Source: Rhodobacter sp. SGA-6-6 (GTDB lineage Bacteria; Pseudomonadota; Alphaproteobacteria; Rhodobacterales; Rhodobacteraceae). From it: a stretch of 64,000 nt of DNA. The stretch lies in assembly GCF_011043545.1 (NCBI RefSeq), contig NZ_JAAKGP010000002.1:310001-374000 (forward strand). Reading direction: 5' to 3'. The position numbers were made by a program, and so were the translations under genes. Positions 27,144 through 35,270 of this stretch are shown in pieces. Numbering within the stretch: the first letter of the stretch is position 1; each line of letters begins with the position of its first letter. The notes beneath the pieces were generated by a model that was not told the DNA's origin, searched no databases, and was given only the letters and a program-made list of their open reading frames with translations.

Positions 27144-27566
27144 TCAGACCGGATACACCGGCCAGTGCCGGGCCAGATCGGCAAGCCCCGCCCGGACCAG
27201 ATCCTCCAGCGCGGCCATGTCCACCCGGTCCAGCCGCCGCAGGTAGAGGCAGGACTTGCCTACCCGGTGCGGCCCCAGCCGCGCAAGGATCGCGCCGTGG
27301 TCGGCATAACCCGGCAGGATGTAGACCGACCATTCCATCTTGCGGGCGGCGAAGCCGGTGGCAAGCGGTTCCCCGGCATGGCCGCTGGCGTAGCGATAGG
27401 CATAACGGCCGAAGCCCACCATCGAGCCGCCCCAGAGCCGCGGCTCCCAGCCCGTCGCGCGCGAGAACAGCGCCAGCAGCGCCGCCGCCTCGGCGCGCAG
27501 CGCGGGCTCCAGCCCCGCCTCCCATGCGGCGCGGTCGAACGGGGCGCTCTGCGTCTTCTGGGCCAT
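27144..27566 (-). CDS. DUF1801 domain protein
   Basis: 140 residues from ATG 27566, directly preceded by GGGAGGAGG; upstream in-frame starts would place this ribosome site inside the gene. The sequence MVGFGRYAYRYASG and KMEWSVYILPGY, ending with RVGKSCLYLRRLDRVD, matches DUF1801 (YdhG-like), a small alpha/beta fold related to iron chaperone frataxin. Function unproven. It is convergent with folC and divergent from the metallopeptidase gene. Confidence 0.8.
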   Translation of the reverse strand: MAQKTQSAPFDRAAWEAGLEPALRAEAAALLALFSRATGWEPRLWGGSMVGFGRYAYRYASGHAGEPLATGFAARKMEWSVYILPGYADHGAILARLGPHRVGKSCLYLRRLDRVDMAALEDLVRAGLADLARHWPVYPV

Positions 27567-27637
27567 CGCCCCTCCTCCCGCCATCTTGACACGGCATGAG
27601 CCTTCCGTCACCCCGGCTTTGCCGCTAGCCTGCCGCC

Positions 27638-28048
27638 ATGACCAATCCCACGCCCGACACCATCGCCCCCTCGCTTGCCCTGATCGAACAGCTGGCGCAC
27701 GAGGCCGTCTCCACCCTGCCCGAGCCTTGGCGCACCCCCGCCACCCAGGTGGTGCTGCGGATCGAGGACTTCCCCGCCGACGAGGTGCTGGAGGCGATGG
27801 ACCTGAACGACGCCTTCGAGCTGACCGGGCTTTACGAGGGCATCCCGCTGACCGAGAAGTCCAGCGCCGACCAGCCGCAGCATCCCGACCTGATCTGGCT
27901 GTTCCGCCGCCCGATCCTGGACGAATGGGCCGAGCGCGGCGATGTCTCGATCGGCGAGTTGGTCACCCATGTGGTGGTCCACGAACTGGCGCATCACTTC
28001 GGCTGGTCCGATGCCGAGATCGCCGAGATCGACCGCTGGTGGGAATGA
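27638..28048 (+). CDS. zincin-like metallopeptidase family protein
   Basis: 136 residues. The C-terminal HELAHHFGWSD contains the HExxH zinc motif (His115, Glu116, His119). The N-terminal RIEDFPADEVLEAM fits the DUF1025/minimal metallopeptidase family. No signal peptide, so cytoplasmic. Whether it cuts peptides is unknown; the family is small and poorly studied. Monocistronic by spacing. Confidence 0.88.
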   Translation: MTNPTPDTIAPSLALIEQLAHEAVSTLPEPWRTPATQVVLRIEDFPADEVLEAMDLNDAFELTGLYEGIPLTEKSSADQPQHPDLIWLFRRPILDEWAERGDVSIGELVTHVVVHELAHHFGWSDAEIAEIDRWWE

Positions 28049-28150
28049 TGCACATCCGGTTGTGCGCTGATGCACGCCAGATGACGGCGCTGTGAAGGGC
28101 CGCGGGCCGGGATCGGCCTATCCTTTCGGGATCAACCGAAGGAGGATCGC

Positions 28151-29083
28151 ATGACCGGACTGTCCCGCCGACAGGCGCTGATCGCCGCCGCCGCCCTTCC
28201 GCTGGCCCCCGTCCTGGGGGCAGGCCCCGCCCTCGCCCGGGCCGAGATGCAGGGCGGCAGCCAGCCGCTGTTCCACCGCTTCCCCCTCGGCGCCTTCGAG
28301 GTCACCGCGCTGCTGGCCGGCACCCGCACCACCGACAAGCCGCAGGAGACCTTCGGGCTGAACGCCAGCCCCGAGGATTTCGCCGCGCTGGCCGAGGCGA
28401 ATTTCCTGCCCGCCGACCGGACGCAGAACTTCTTCACCCCGGTGCTGGTGAACACCGGCGCCGAGCTGGTGCTGTTCGACACCGGGCTTTCGGCCGAGGG
28501 CACCGGCGCGGCGCTGGCCGCCGCCGGGATCGGGCCGGAGCAGGTGGACATCGTGGTGCTGACCCATATGCACGGCGACCATATCGGCGGGCTGATGGCG
28601 GCGGACGGGGCGACGCCCTTCTATCCCAACGCCCGCTATGTCACCGGAACGGCGGAATACGACCATTGGGCCGCCGCGGGGAACGAGGGCTTCGACAAGA
28701 ACGTCAAGCCGCTGGCGGAGAAGACGACCTTCCTCGACGACGGCGGCAGCCCCGTCTCCGGCCTCACCGCGCTGCTGGCGCCCGGCCATACCCCCGGACA
28801 CATGGCCTGGATGGTGGAATCCGACGGCCAGAGGCTGGCGCTGACCGCCGACACCGCCAACCACTACGTCTTCTCGTTGCAGCGGCCGGACTGGGAGGTG
28901 CGCTTCGACGCCGACAAGGCGATGGGGGCGGAGACGCGGAAGAAGGTCTTCGGCATGATCGCCGCCGACCGCATCCCCTTCATCGGCTACCACATGCCCT
29001 TCCCGGCCGTGGGCTATGCCGAGGCATCTGGAGACGGCTTCCGCTTCGTGCCGCAGAGCTACCAGCACCTGCTGGCGGGGTGA
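28151..29083 (+). CDS. MBL-fold metallo-hydrolase, Tat-exported
   Basis: 310 residues. A twin-arginine signal (LSRRQALIAAAA) leads to cleavage near ALARAE (residue 29), so folded export to the periplasm. The metallo-beta-lactamase motif is THMHGDHIGG (His139, His141, Asp143, His144), with downstream PGHTPGHMAW and LTADTANHY. AHL-lactonase and organophosphorus hydrolases share this group, but the substrate cannot be assigned. AAGGAGG lies before the ATG. Family B repeat copy 1 follows. Confidence 0.87.
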   Translation: MTGLSRRQALIAAAALPLAPVLGAGPALARAEMQGGSQPLFHRFPLGAFEVTALLAGTRTTDKPQETFGLNASPEDFAALAEANFLPADRTQNFFTPVLVNTGAELVLFDTGLSAEGTGAALAAAGIGPEQVDIVVLTHMHGDHIGGLMAADGATPFYPNARYVTGTAEYDHWAAAGNEGFDKNVKPLAEKTTFLDDGGSPVSGLTALLAPGHTPGHMAWMVESDGQRLALTADTANHYVFSLQRPDWEVRFDADKAMGAETRKKVFGMIAADRIPFIGYHMPFPAVGYAEASGDGFRFVPQSYQHLLAG

Positions 29084-29091
29084 GGACGGCG

Positions 29092-29315
29092 GCCGTCGCT
29101 GCAAGGAGCGGCTTCGCCGCAAGCCTTTCGTCTCGCCTCTGCGCGTTCCGCGCAACCGGCTCGGGCTTGCCTCCGGCGGGGATATTTAAGGGCAGGTGAA
29201 AGGCAGAAGGGTTCTTCTTCAAATTCACCTGCCACAAATATCCTCAGGGGTATGCCAGCGGTTTCGCCATCGGTTCGAGAAACCGATGGCATGGGGGGCA
29301 GAATGCCCCCAACGG
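29092..29315 (+). repeat. dispersed intergenic repeat family B, copy 1
   Basis: Fills the gap between the convergent MBL and wrbA genes. It has a GC-rich flank (AAGCCTTTCGTCTCGCC, then CCGGCTCGGGCTTGCCTCC). Next is a long hairpin, 29180-29243, with outer arms GGATATTT/AAATATCC and inner arms GGCAGGTGAA/TTCACCTGCC. Beyond it is a small GGGGGCAGAATGCCCCC hairpin. The hairpins probably stop transcription from both sides. Confidence 0.85.
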
Positions 29316-29317
29316 CC

Positions 29318-29914
29318 TCAGCCCTGCAGCTTCGCCGCGATCTCGACCAGGCGCCTGGCCTGGTGGCCGATGGCGGCCTTGGCCTTGTCGTCGAAGGGCG
29401 CGCCCTGGGTGTGGCTGTAGCCATAGGGGTTGCCCCCCGCCGCGCCCACGGCCGCGTCGGTGTAGCCCGGCGCCGCGATCAGGCTGCCCCAGTGGATGAA
29501 GCTGGTGTAGAGGCCGAGGATCGTCGCCTCCTGCCCGCCGTGCGGGTTGCCGGCGCTGGTCATGGCGCTGACCGGCTTGTTCGCCAGCGCGCCCTGCTGC
29601 CAGACCGGGCCCAAAGTGTCGATGAAGGCGCGCATCTGGCTGGCGGCCTGGCCGTAGCGGGTGGGCGAGGAGAACAGGAAGGCGTCGGCCCAGACCAGGT
29701 CCTCGGGCGTGGCGACCTTGATGTCCTTCTGCTTTTCGGCGGCGGCCTTCCAGCCCTCCTGCCCGTTCACCACCTCCTGCGGCGCGGTCTCGGCCACGCG
29801 CAAGAGCCGCACTTCGGCGCCGGCGGCGCGGGCGGCCTCGGCGGCGATCTCGGCCATGGTGTGGCCGGTGCCGTAGGTGGAGTAATAGACGATGGCGAGT
29901 TTCACGGCAGGCAT
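29318..29914 (-). CDS. wrbA: NAD(P)H:quinone oxidoreductase, WrbA type
   Basis: 198 residues. The flavodoxin-like FMN motif is [18 protein letters not shown], with the WrbA signatures [16 protein letters not shown] and [16 protein letters not shown]. It reduces quinones by two electrons, avoiding semiquinone radicals. ATG 29914 is chosen because GGAGAG lies five bases upstream; the longer reading adds 13 non-conserved residues. Cytoplasmic. Confidence 0.95.
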   Translation of the reverse strand: MPAVKLAIVYYSTYGTGHTMAEIAAEAARAAGAEVRLLRVAETAPQEVVNGQEGWKAAAEKQKDIKVATPEDLVWADAFLFSSPTRYGQAASQMRAFIDTLGPVWQQGALANKPVSAMTSAGNPHGGQEATILGLYTSFIHWGSLIAAPGYTDAAVGAAGGNPYGYSHTQGAPFDDKAKAAIGHQARRLVEIAAKLQG

Positions 29915-30086
29915 CTGCGCTCTCCGGTTGTTCGGGGTTCCATTGGCCAACATCTACGGCCCGCCCCGGGTTCCGGCTATTCCCCAGGTCCGCGCAGCAA
30001 GGGTGCGCCGGTGCAGAGCCGCGGCAGGGTGTTTCCACCGCCGCCGCCCGGGGGTATGATAGCGGTAACAGAACCCGAGGTCCCCG

Positions 30087-31037
30087 ATGCCCGAGCAGAG
30101 CCCGATCCTGACGCTGACGCTGAACCCCGCGCTGGACATGGCGACGGAGGTGCCGGAGATCCTGCCCGGCCAGAAGCTGCGCTGCACCGATCCGCTGCTG
30201 GATCCGGGCGGCGGCGGGCTGAACGTCAGTCGCGCGATCCGGGCGCTCGGCGGCGACAGCCTGGCGCTGGTCGCCATCGGCGGGCTGACCGGCGACCGGC
30301 TGGCCGGGCTGATCCGGGCGGCGGGAGTGACCTTCCTGTCGATCCTCGGCCCCGGCGAGACCCGGCAGTCGCTGACGGTGACCGAGGGGACGACCGGAAA
30401 GCAGTTCCGCTTCATGCTGCCGGGGCCGGTCTGGGGCGAGGCCGAGCGGGCGCGGGTCTTCACCCTGCTGCGCGCCACGGCGCGGCCGGGCGGCCTGTCG
30501 GTGATCTCCGGCAGCCAGCCGCCGGGGGTGCCGGCGGATTTCCCGGCGCAACTGGCCGAATCGATGCCGGGCAGCCGGGTGGTGCTGGACACCTCGGGCA
30601 AGCCGCTGAACGAGGCGGTGCGCAATCCGATCCCGGGGCTGGAAGTGCTGCGGATGGACGCGGAAGAGGCCGAGAGCCTGACCGGGGGAAAGCTGGAAAG
30701 CCGCAGGGACACCGCCGATTTCGCGCAGGGGCTGGCGCGGGCCGGGGTGGCGCGGCAGGTGGTGGTGGCGCGCGGATCGGACGGCAACGTGCTGGCGACG
30801 GTGGAGCGGCGGCTGTTCTCGCCGGCACCGAAGGTGAAGGTGAAGTCCACCGTCGGCGCCGGCGACAGCTTCGTCGCGGCGCTGGTGCTGGCCAAGGCCC
30901 GCGGCCAGGACGAGGCCGAGGCGCTGGCCATGGGCGCCGCGGCCGCGGCGGCGGCGGTGATGACCGACGCCACCCAGCTCTGCCGCCCCGAGGACGTGAT
31001 GCGGCTGCGGCCGGAGACGACGGCGGTGGAGGTCTGA
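30087..31037 (+). CDS. PfkB-family hexose/phosphohexose kinase
   Basis: 316 residues. The PfkB signatures are LTLTLNPALDM at the start, DPGGGGLNVSRAIRALGG, and STVGAGDSFVAALVLA near the C-terminus (catalytic Asp in GAGDS). This is the 1-phosphofructokinase/6-phosphofructokinase II branch, phosphorylating a sugar phosphate with ATP; the exact substrate is not certain. No fructose PTS genes are nearby. It is convergent with ynfA across family B copy 2. Confidence 0.9.
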   Translation: MPEQSPILTLTLNPALDMATEVPEILPGQKLRCTDPLLDPGGGGLNVSRAIRALGGDSLALVAIGGLTGDRLAGLIRAAGVTFLSILGPGETRQSLTVTEGTTGKQFRFMLPGPVWGEAERARVFTLLRATARPGGLSVISGSQPPGVPADFPAQLAESMPGSRVVLDTSGKPLNEAVRNPIPGLEVLRMDAEEAESLTGGKLESRRDTADFAQGLARAGVARQVVVARGSDGNVLATVERRLFSPAPKVKVKSTVGAGDSFVAALVLAKARGQDEAEALAMGAAAAAAAVMTDATQLCRPEDVMRLRPETTAVEV

Positions 31038-31052
31038 CGGCTGCCGCGCCAT

Positions 31053-31230
31053 TGGGGGCATTCTGCCCCCAAACCCCCTGAGGATATTTATGGACAGATG
31101 AAATCAGGAAGACCTCTGCATCATTTCACCTGTCCGATAAATATCCCCGCCGGAGGCACCTCCGAGCCGGTTGCGCGCTTGCGCGCAGAGGCGAGACGAA
31201 AGGCTTGCGCGAGCCAAGGCGCGCAATCTC
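31053..31230 (-). repeat. dispersed intergenic repeat family B, copy 2
   Basis: Inverted relative to copy 1. It starts with GGGGGCATTCTGCCCCC, then a hairpin 31082-31146 with outer arms GGATATTT and AAATATCC, then CCGCCGGAGGC, CCGAGCCGGTTGCGCGC and GAGGCGAGACGAAAGGCTT. It lies between the convergent PfkB and ynfA genes and touches the ynfA stop codon. Confidence 0.85.
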
Positions 31231-31551
31231 CTACCCCCGGGCGCCCCAGAGGATGACGCCCGCCCCGGCCAGCGCCAGCGCGGCGCCGAGGCTGTCGGTG
31301 GGACGGGGCAGCTGCCCCTCGACCAGCCAGAGCCAGAGCAGCGAGGCGAGGATGTAGATCCCGCCATAGGCGGCGTAGCTGCGGCCGGCGGCATCGGCCG
31401 GGGTCAGCGCCAGCAGCCAGGCGAAGGCCACCAGCGAGGCCAGGCCGGGCAGCAGCCACCAGGCCGAGGCGCCCTGTTTCCACCAGGCCCAGACCGCGAA
31501 GCAGCCGGCGATCTCGGCCAGCGCGGCGGCGGTGTAGAGCGCGAGGCTCAT
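31231..31551 (-). CDS. ynfA: YnfA-family small membrane protein
   Basis: 106 residues with four hydrophobic segments, the normal size for YnfA. Diagnostic pieces are [12 protein letters not shown] and [24 protein letters not shown]. It belongs to the drug/metabolite superfamily (UPF0060); an efflux role is reported for some members, but the substrate here is unknown. Its ATG overlaps the nadE stop by four bases, so it is translated from the nadE message. Confidence 0.93.
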   Translation of the reverse strand: MSLALYTAAALAEIAGCFAVWAWWKQGASAWWLLPGLASLVAFAWLLALTPADAAGRSYAAYGGIYILASLLWLWLVEGQLPRPTDSLGAALALAGAGVILWGARG

Positions 31552-33206
31552 GTCCCGTCGCGCCAGCGGCTGGCGATGGGATAGCGGCGGTCGAGCCAGA
31601 ACGCCTTCTGCGTCAGCCGCACCCCGGGGGCGGACTGGAAGCGCTTGTATTCGGCGATGTAAAGCAGGTGCTCCACCCGTTTCACCGTGGCCGCGTCGAA
31701 GCCCTGCGCCACGATCTCGGCGACCGAGAGGTCCTTCTCCACCAGCCCCTCCAGGATCGCGTCCAGCACCTCGTAGGGCGGCAGGCTGTCCTGGTCGGTC
31801 TGGTTCGCCCGCAGCTCGGCCGAGGGCGGCTTGGTGATGATCCGCTCCGGGATCACCTCGCCCGCCGGGCCCTCCATCCAGGGCCGGTGGTTCTCGTTCC
31901 GCCATTTCGCCGTCAGGAACATGCGCGTCTTATACATGTCCTTCACCGGGTTGTAGCCGCCGTTCATGTCGCCGTAGATGGTGCAATAGCCGACCGCCAT
32001 TTCCGACTTGTTGCCGGTGGTCAGCAGCATCTCGCCGAACTTGTTCGACAGCGCCATCAGGAGAAGCCCGCGCAGGCGGGACTGGATGTTCTCCTCGGTG
32101 ATGCCCGGCTCCGTGCCCTCGAACAGCGGCGCCAGCGCCTGCCCCACCGCCGCTTGCGTGCCCGAGATCGGCACGGTGTCCAGCCGGCAGCCGAGGGCGC
32201 GGGCCGCGGCCGTGGCGTCCTCCAGCGAATGGGCCGAGGTGAACTCGGACGGCAGCATGACGCAGCGGACGTTCTCCGGCCCGAGCGCATCGCAGGCGAT
32301 GGCGGCGACGATGGCGCTGTCGATGCCGCCGGAGAGGCCGAGGAGGGCCTTCGAGAAGCCGGTCTTGCGCATGTAGTCGCCAAGGCCGACGACGCAGGCG
32401 CGGTAATCCGCCTCGCCGATGGGCGGGATCGGCGCTTTCGTGCCCTCGTCGGCCCGCCAGCCCTCCGGCCCGCGGCGGAAGGTGACGATCTCCGTGGCCT
32501 CGTCGAACTGCGGCATCTGCACCGCCAGATGGCCGCCGGGGTTCAGCACCATCGAGGAGCCGTCGAAGACCTGATCGTCCTGCCCGCCCACCATGTTGAG
32601 ATAGCAGAGCGGCAGCCCGGTCTCGACCACGCGCTGCACCATCAGGTTCAGCCGCAGATTGGGCTTGCCGCGATGGTAGGGGCTGCCGTTCGGCACCAGC
32701 AGAATCTCGGCCCCGGTCTCCTGCAGGGTCTCGGCCACGTCGGGGTGCCAGGCGTCCTCGCAGATCGGCGTGCCGATGCGGACCCCGTTCACCACATAGG
32801 GCCCGGCGACATCGGCCGAGGCGAAGACCCGCTTCTCGTCGAAGACCGCATCGTTGGGCAGGTGATGCTTCAGCACCATGGCGGTGGCCCGGCCGCCCTG
32901 CAGCACCCACCAGGCGTTGAACAGCCGGCCGTCGCGGACCGCCGGCCCGCCGATCCCCAGCGCCGGGCCATCGGCGCAATCCCGCGCAAGCGCCTCGACG
33001 GCGTCCAGCGCCGCGCGCTGGAAGGCCGGCTTCAGGATCAGGTCCTGGGTCTGGTAGCCGGTGACGAACATCTCGGTCAGCGCCACCATGTCGACGCCCG
33101 CCGCGCGGCCTTTCGCCCAGTATTCCCGCGCCTTCGCCGCATTCCCGGCGATGTCGCCGACCGTGGGATCGGCCTGCGCCAGCATAAGGCGGAAGGTATC
33201 GGTCAT
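31548..33206 (-). CDS. nadE: glutamine-dependent NAD(+) synthetase
   Basis: 552 residues with two domains. The N-terminal nitrilase-type amidotransferase (about 1-260) has [11 protein letters not shown] (Glu), [14 protein letters not shown] (Lys) and [10 protein letters not shown] (nucleophile Cys). The C-terminal synthetase has the PP-loop [14 protein letters not shown] and [12 protein letters not shown]. It converts deamido-NAD, ATP and glutamine to NAD. ATG 33206 gives the expected N-terminus [18 protein letters not shown]. Confidence 0.96.
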   Translation of the reverse strand: MTDTFRLMLAQADPTVGDIAGNAAKAREYWAKGRAAGVDMVALTEMFVTGYQTQDLILKPAFQRAALDAVEALARDCADGPALGIGGPAVRDGRLFNAWWVLQGGRATAMVLKHHLPNDAVFDEKRVFASADVAGPYVVNGVRIGTPICEDAWHPDVAETLQETGAEILLVPNGSPYHRGKPNLRLNLMVQRVVETGLPLCYLNMVGGQDDQVFDGSSMVLNPGGHLAVQMPQFDEATEIVTFRRGPEGWRADEGTKAPIPPIGEADYRACVVGLGDYMRKTGFSKALLGLSGGIDSAIVAAIACDALGPENVRCVMLPSEFTSAHSLEDATAAARALGCRLDTVPISGTQAAVGQALAPLFEGTEPGITEENIQSRLRGLLLMALSNKFGEMLLTTGNKSEMAVGYCTIYGDMNGGYNPVKDMYKTRMFLTAKWRNENHRPWMEGPAGEVIPERIITKPPSAELRANQTDQDSLPPYEVLDAILEGLVEKDLSVAEIVAQGFDAATVKRVEHLLYIAEYKRFQSAPGVRLTQKAFWLDRRYPIASRWRDGT

Positions 33207-33321
33207 CGCGCGTCTCCAGGTCCGGGGCCCAATCGTTCCCGGCGGTTGTAGCGGCCCGGCTTGCCAGCGCCAAGGGCGGCGTCTTACCCTTCCCCCCGGA
33301 TTCGCCCGGATGGAGACACCG

Positions 33322-34794
33322 ATGCGCAAGGTAACGGCCCTTCTTCTGCTGACGGCGCTGGCGGCAGGCCCCGCCCTGGCCCAGTCCGAGGGCGAGGTGG
33401 TCACCAAGACCTACGACGACGGCTCGGTCTACGAGGGCACCTTCTGGAACGGCAGGCAGGACGGCACCGGCACCTATACCCTGCCCAACGGCTACAGCTA
33501 TTCCGGCGACTGGGTGGCCGGCGAGATCAAGGGCCAGGGCGTGGCGAAATACCCCAACGGCTCGGTCTACGAGGGGGCCTTCGACAAGGGCCAGCCGCAG
33601 GGCAAGGGCAAGATCACCTTCGCCGACGGCGGCACCTACGAGGGCGACTGGGTGGCCGGCAAGATGACCGGCGAGGGCAAGGCCAGCTATGCCAACGGCG
33701 CGGTCTACACCGGCGCCTTCGAGAACGGCCAGCACCACGGCAAGGGCACGATCGAGAACCCCGGCGGCTACCGCTACGAGGGCGACTGGGTGGCTGGGGT
33801 GAAAGAGGGCCAGGGCAGGATCACCTACCCGGACGGCACCGTCTACGAGGGCGGGCTGGTCAAGGGCGAACGCGCGGGCAAGGGCACGCTGGTGATGCCG
33901 AACGGTCTGACCTACACCGGCGACTGGTCGGGGGGGCAGATCAACGGCACCGGCAAGCTGACCCAGCCCAACGGCGATGTCTACGAGGGCCCCTTCGTCA
34001 ACGGCCAGCGCGAGGGCAGGGGCAAGGTCACCCATGCCTCGGGCGATGTCTACGAGGGCGAGTTCAAGGCCGACCGCCGCCACGGCCAGGGGCTGTTCAC
34101 GGCGAAGGACGGTTTCCGCTACGAAGGCTCCTGGGTCGAGGGGCGGATGGAGGGCACCGGCTCGGTGACCTATCCGGACGGTTCGGTCTATGTCGGCGCG
34201 ATGGCGGCCGACCAGGCGCAGGGCCAGGGCGCGATCACCTATCCGGACGGGTCCACCTATACCGGGCAATGGGAGAAGGGGGTGATCCAGGGCAAGGGCA
34301 AGGCCACCTATGCCAACGGCCTGGTCTACGAGGGCGATTTCGTCGCCGCCCGGCCCGAGGGGACCGGGGTGATGACCTACCCGGACGGCTACCGCTACGA
34401 GGGCGACTGGAAGGCCGGCTCGCGCGAGGGCGTCGGCACGGCGACCTACCCGGACGGCACCACCTACACCGGCAGCTTCAGGGCCGGCCTGCGCGAGGGC
34501 CAGGGCGAGATCCGGATGCCGGACGGCTTCACCTATGTGGGCGAGTGGAAGGCCGGCGAGATCGACGGGACGGGCAAGGCGACCTATCCCTCGGGCGACA
34601 TCTACGAGGGCAGCTTCAAGGCGGGCAAGCGCAGCGGGCCGGGCAGGATGACCTACAAGACCGGCCAGGTGGCGGAAGGCATCTGGCAGGATGGCATCCT
34701 GACCGCCGCCCCGGAAGGCACCCCCGAGGCCCCCGCCGACGGCGCGGCTCCCGCGGAAGGCGCGACGCCCGAGGAGCCCGCGGCCAATCCGTGA
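33322..34794 (+). CDS. secreted MORN-repeat protein
   Basis: 490 residues. The signal peptide is cleaved near ALAQSE (residue 21). Residues about 34-448 are 18 contiguous 23-residue MORN repeats plus a degenerate nineteenth, each of the form YEGxWxxGxxxGxGxxxYPDG. The tail is Pro/Ala/Glu-rich. MORN arrays form elongated beta-sheets that bind proteins, lipids or the cell surface; here the signal peptide places it in the periplasm or outside. No partner gene is adjacent. At DNA level the repeats are 69 bp and well diverged, so the array is old rather than recently expanded. Confidence 0.9.
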   Translation: MRKVTALLLLTALAAGPALAQSEGEVVTKTYDDGSVYEGTFWNGRQDGTGTYTLPNGYSYSGDWVAGEIKGQGVAKYPNGSVYEGAFDKGQPQGKGKITFADGGTYEGDWVAGKMTGEGKASYANGAVYTGAFENGQHHGKGTIENPGGYRYEGDWVAGVKEGQGRITYPDGTVYEGGLVKGERAGKGTLVMPNGLTYTGDWSGGQINGTGKLTQPNGDVYEGPFVNGQREGRGKVTHASGDVYEGEFKADRRHGQGLFTAKDGFRYEGSWVEGRMEGTGSVTYPDGSVYVGAMAADQAQGQGAITYPDGSTYTGQWEKGVIQGKGKATYANGLVYEGDFVAARPEGTGVMTYPDGYRYEGDWKAGSREGVGTATYPDGTTYTGSFRAGLREGQGEIRMPDGFTYVGEWKAGEIDGTGKATYPSGDIYEGSFKAGKRSGPGRMTYKTGQVAEGIWQDGILTAAPEGTPEAPADGAAPAEGATPEEPAANP

Positions 34795-34865
34795 CCCGAA
34801 GGAGCGGCTGCCGCCGCATTCCTTTAGTTGTGGCCAGCAGAGTTGCCTGGGGCTGCTGTCGACTG

Positions 34866-35034
34866 ATGGGGGCATTCTGCCCCCAAACCCCCTGAGGATA
34901 TTTGGGGCAGGTGAATTTGAAGAAGACCTCTTCTCCGTTCACCTGCCCCTAAATATCCGGAGGCACGTCCGAGCCGGTTGCGCCTGAAAGGCGCAGAGGC
35001 GAGACAAAAGGCTTGCGGCGAAGCCGCGCAATCG
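34866..35034 (-). repeat. dispersed intergenic repeat family B, copy 3
   Basis: Same orientation as copy 2: GGGGGCATTCTGCCCCC, then hairpin 34896-34958 with arms GGATATTT/AAATATCC and inner GGGGCAGGTGAA/TTCACCTGCCCC, then CCGAGCCGGTTGCGCC and GCGAGACAAAAGGCTTGC. It lies between the MORN gene and the leu leader in a 476-bp gap. The remaining part of that gap holds the leuL promoter, leader and attenuator. Confidence 0.85.
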
Positions 35035-35100
35035 GAAAACCGCCGGCCGCCCCGAGAACCCCCCTTTTCTTCGCCGGATTCCTCCGTATAGTCCCGCGCC

Positions 35101-35187
35101 ATGACCAAGGGATCGCATATCCGTTGCCGGACGCCGGGCTTTTGCCCGCAGGTCTCCCTTGGCCTGCTCCTTCTTAGCCGCCTCTGA
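35101..35187 (+). CDS. leuL: leucine-rich leader peptide of leuA
   Basis: 28 codons starting ATGACCAAGG and ending with SLGLLLLSRL: six Leu in the last ten residues, three coded by CTT, uncommon in this genome. A -10 element TATAGT (35087-35092) places the transcript start at about 35099-35101, so the mRNA would be leaderless or nearly so; the -35 is weak. Exclusive hairpins follow immediately. Ribosome stalling at Leu codons when leucine is scarce would therefore control leuA. Confidence 0.75.
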   Translation: MTKGSHIRCRTPGFCPQVSLGLLLLSRL

Positions 35188-35228
35188 GCGTGCCCTCGGG
35201 CGCGACCGCTCGGAGGTGACCAGCGCCC
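35186..35228 (+). promoter_or_regulatory. candidate leuA attenuator (mutually exclusive hairpins)
   Basis: Hairpin I nests GAGCG/CGCTC (35186-35190 with 35207-35211) around GCCC/GGGC (35192-35195 with 35198-35201). Hairpin II pairs GGGCGC (35198-35203) with GCGCCC (35223-35228). The two cannot form together because 35198-35201 is shared. No U-run follows either, so control may be through Rho or translation rather than a classic intrinsic terminator. Confidence 0.5.
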
Positions 35229-35270
35229 GTTGACCGCGACCACAGGCTAAGACCCGAAGGAATACCAGAT

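Noticed and set aside
33400-34700. 69-bp periodicity as a DNA tandem repeat or CRISPR
   Set aside because: Periodicity is explained by 23-residue MORN repeats; nucleotide copies are diverged and in frame.
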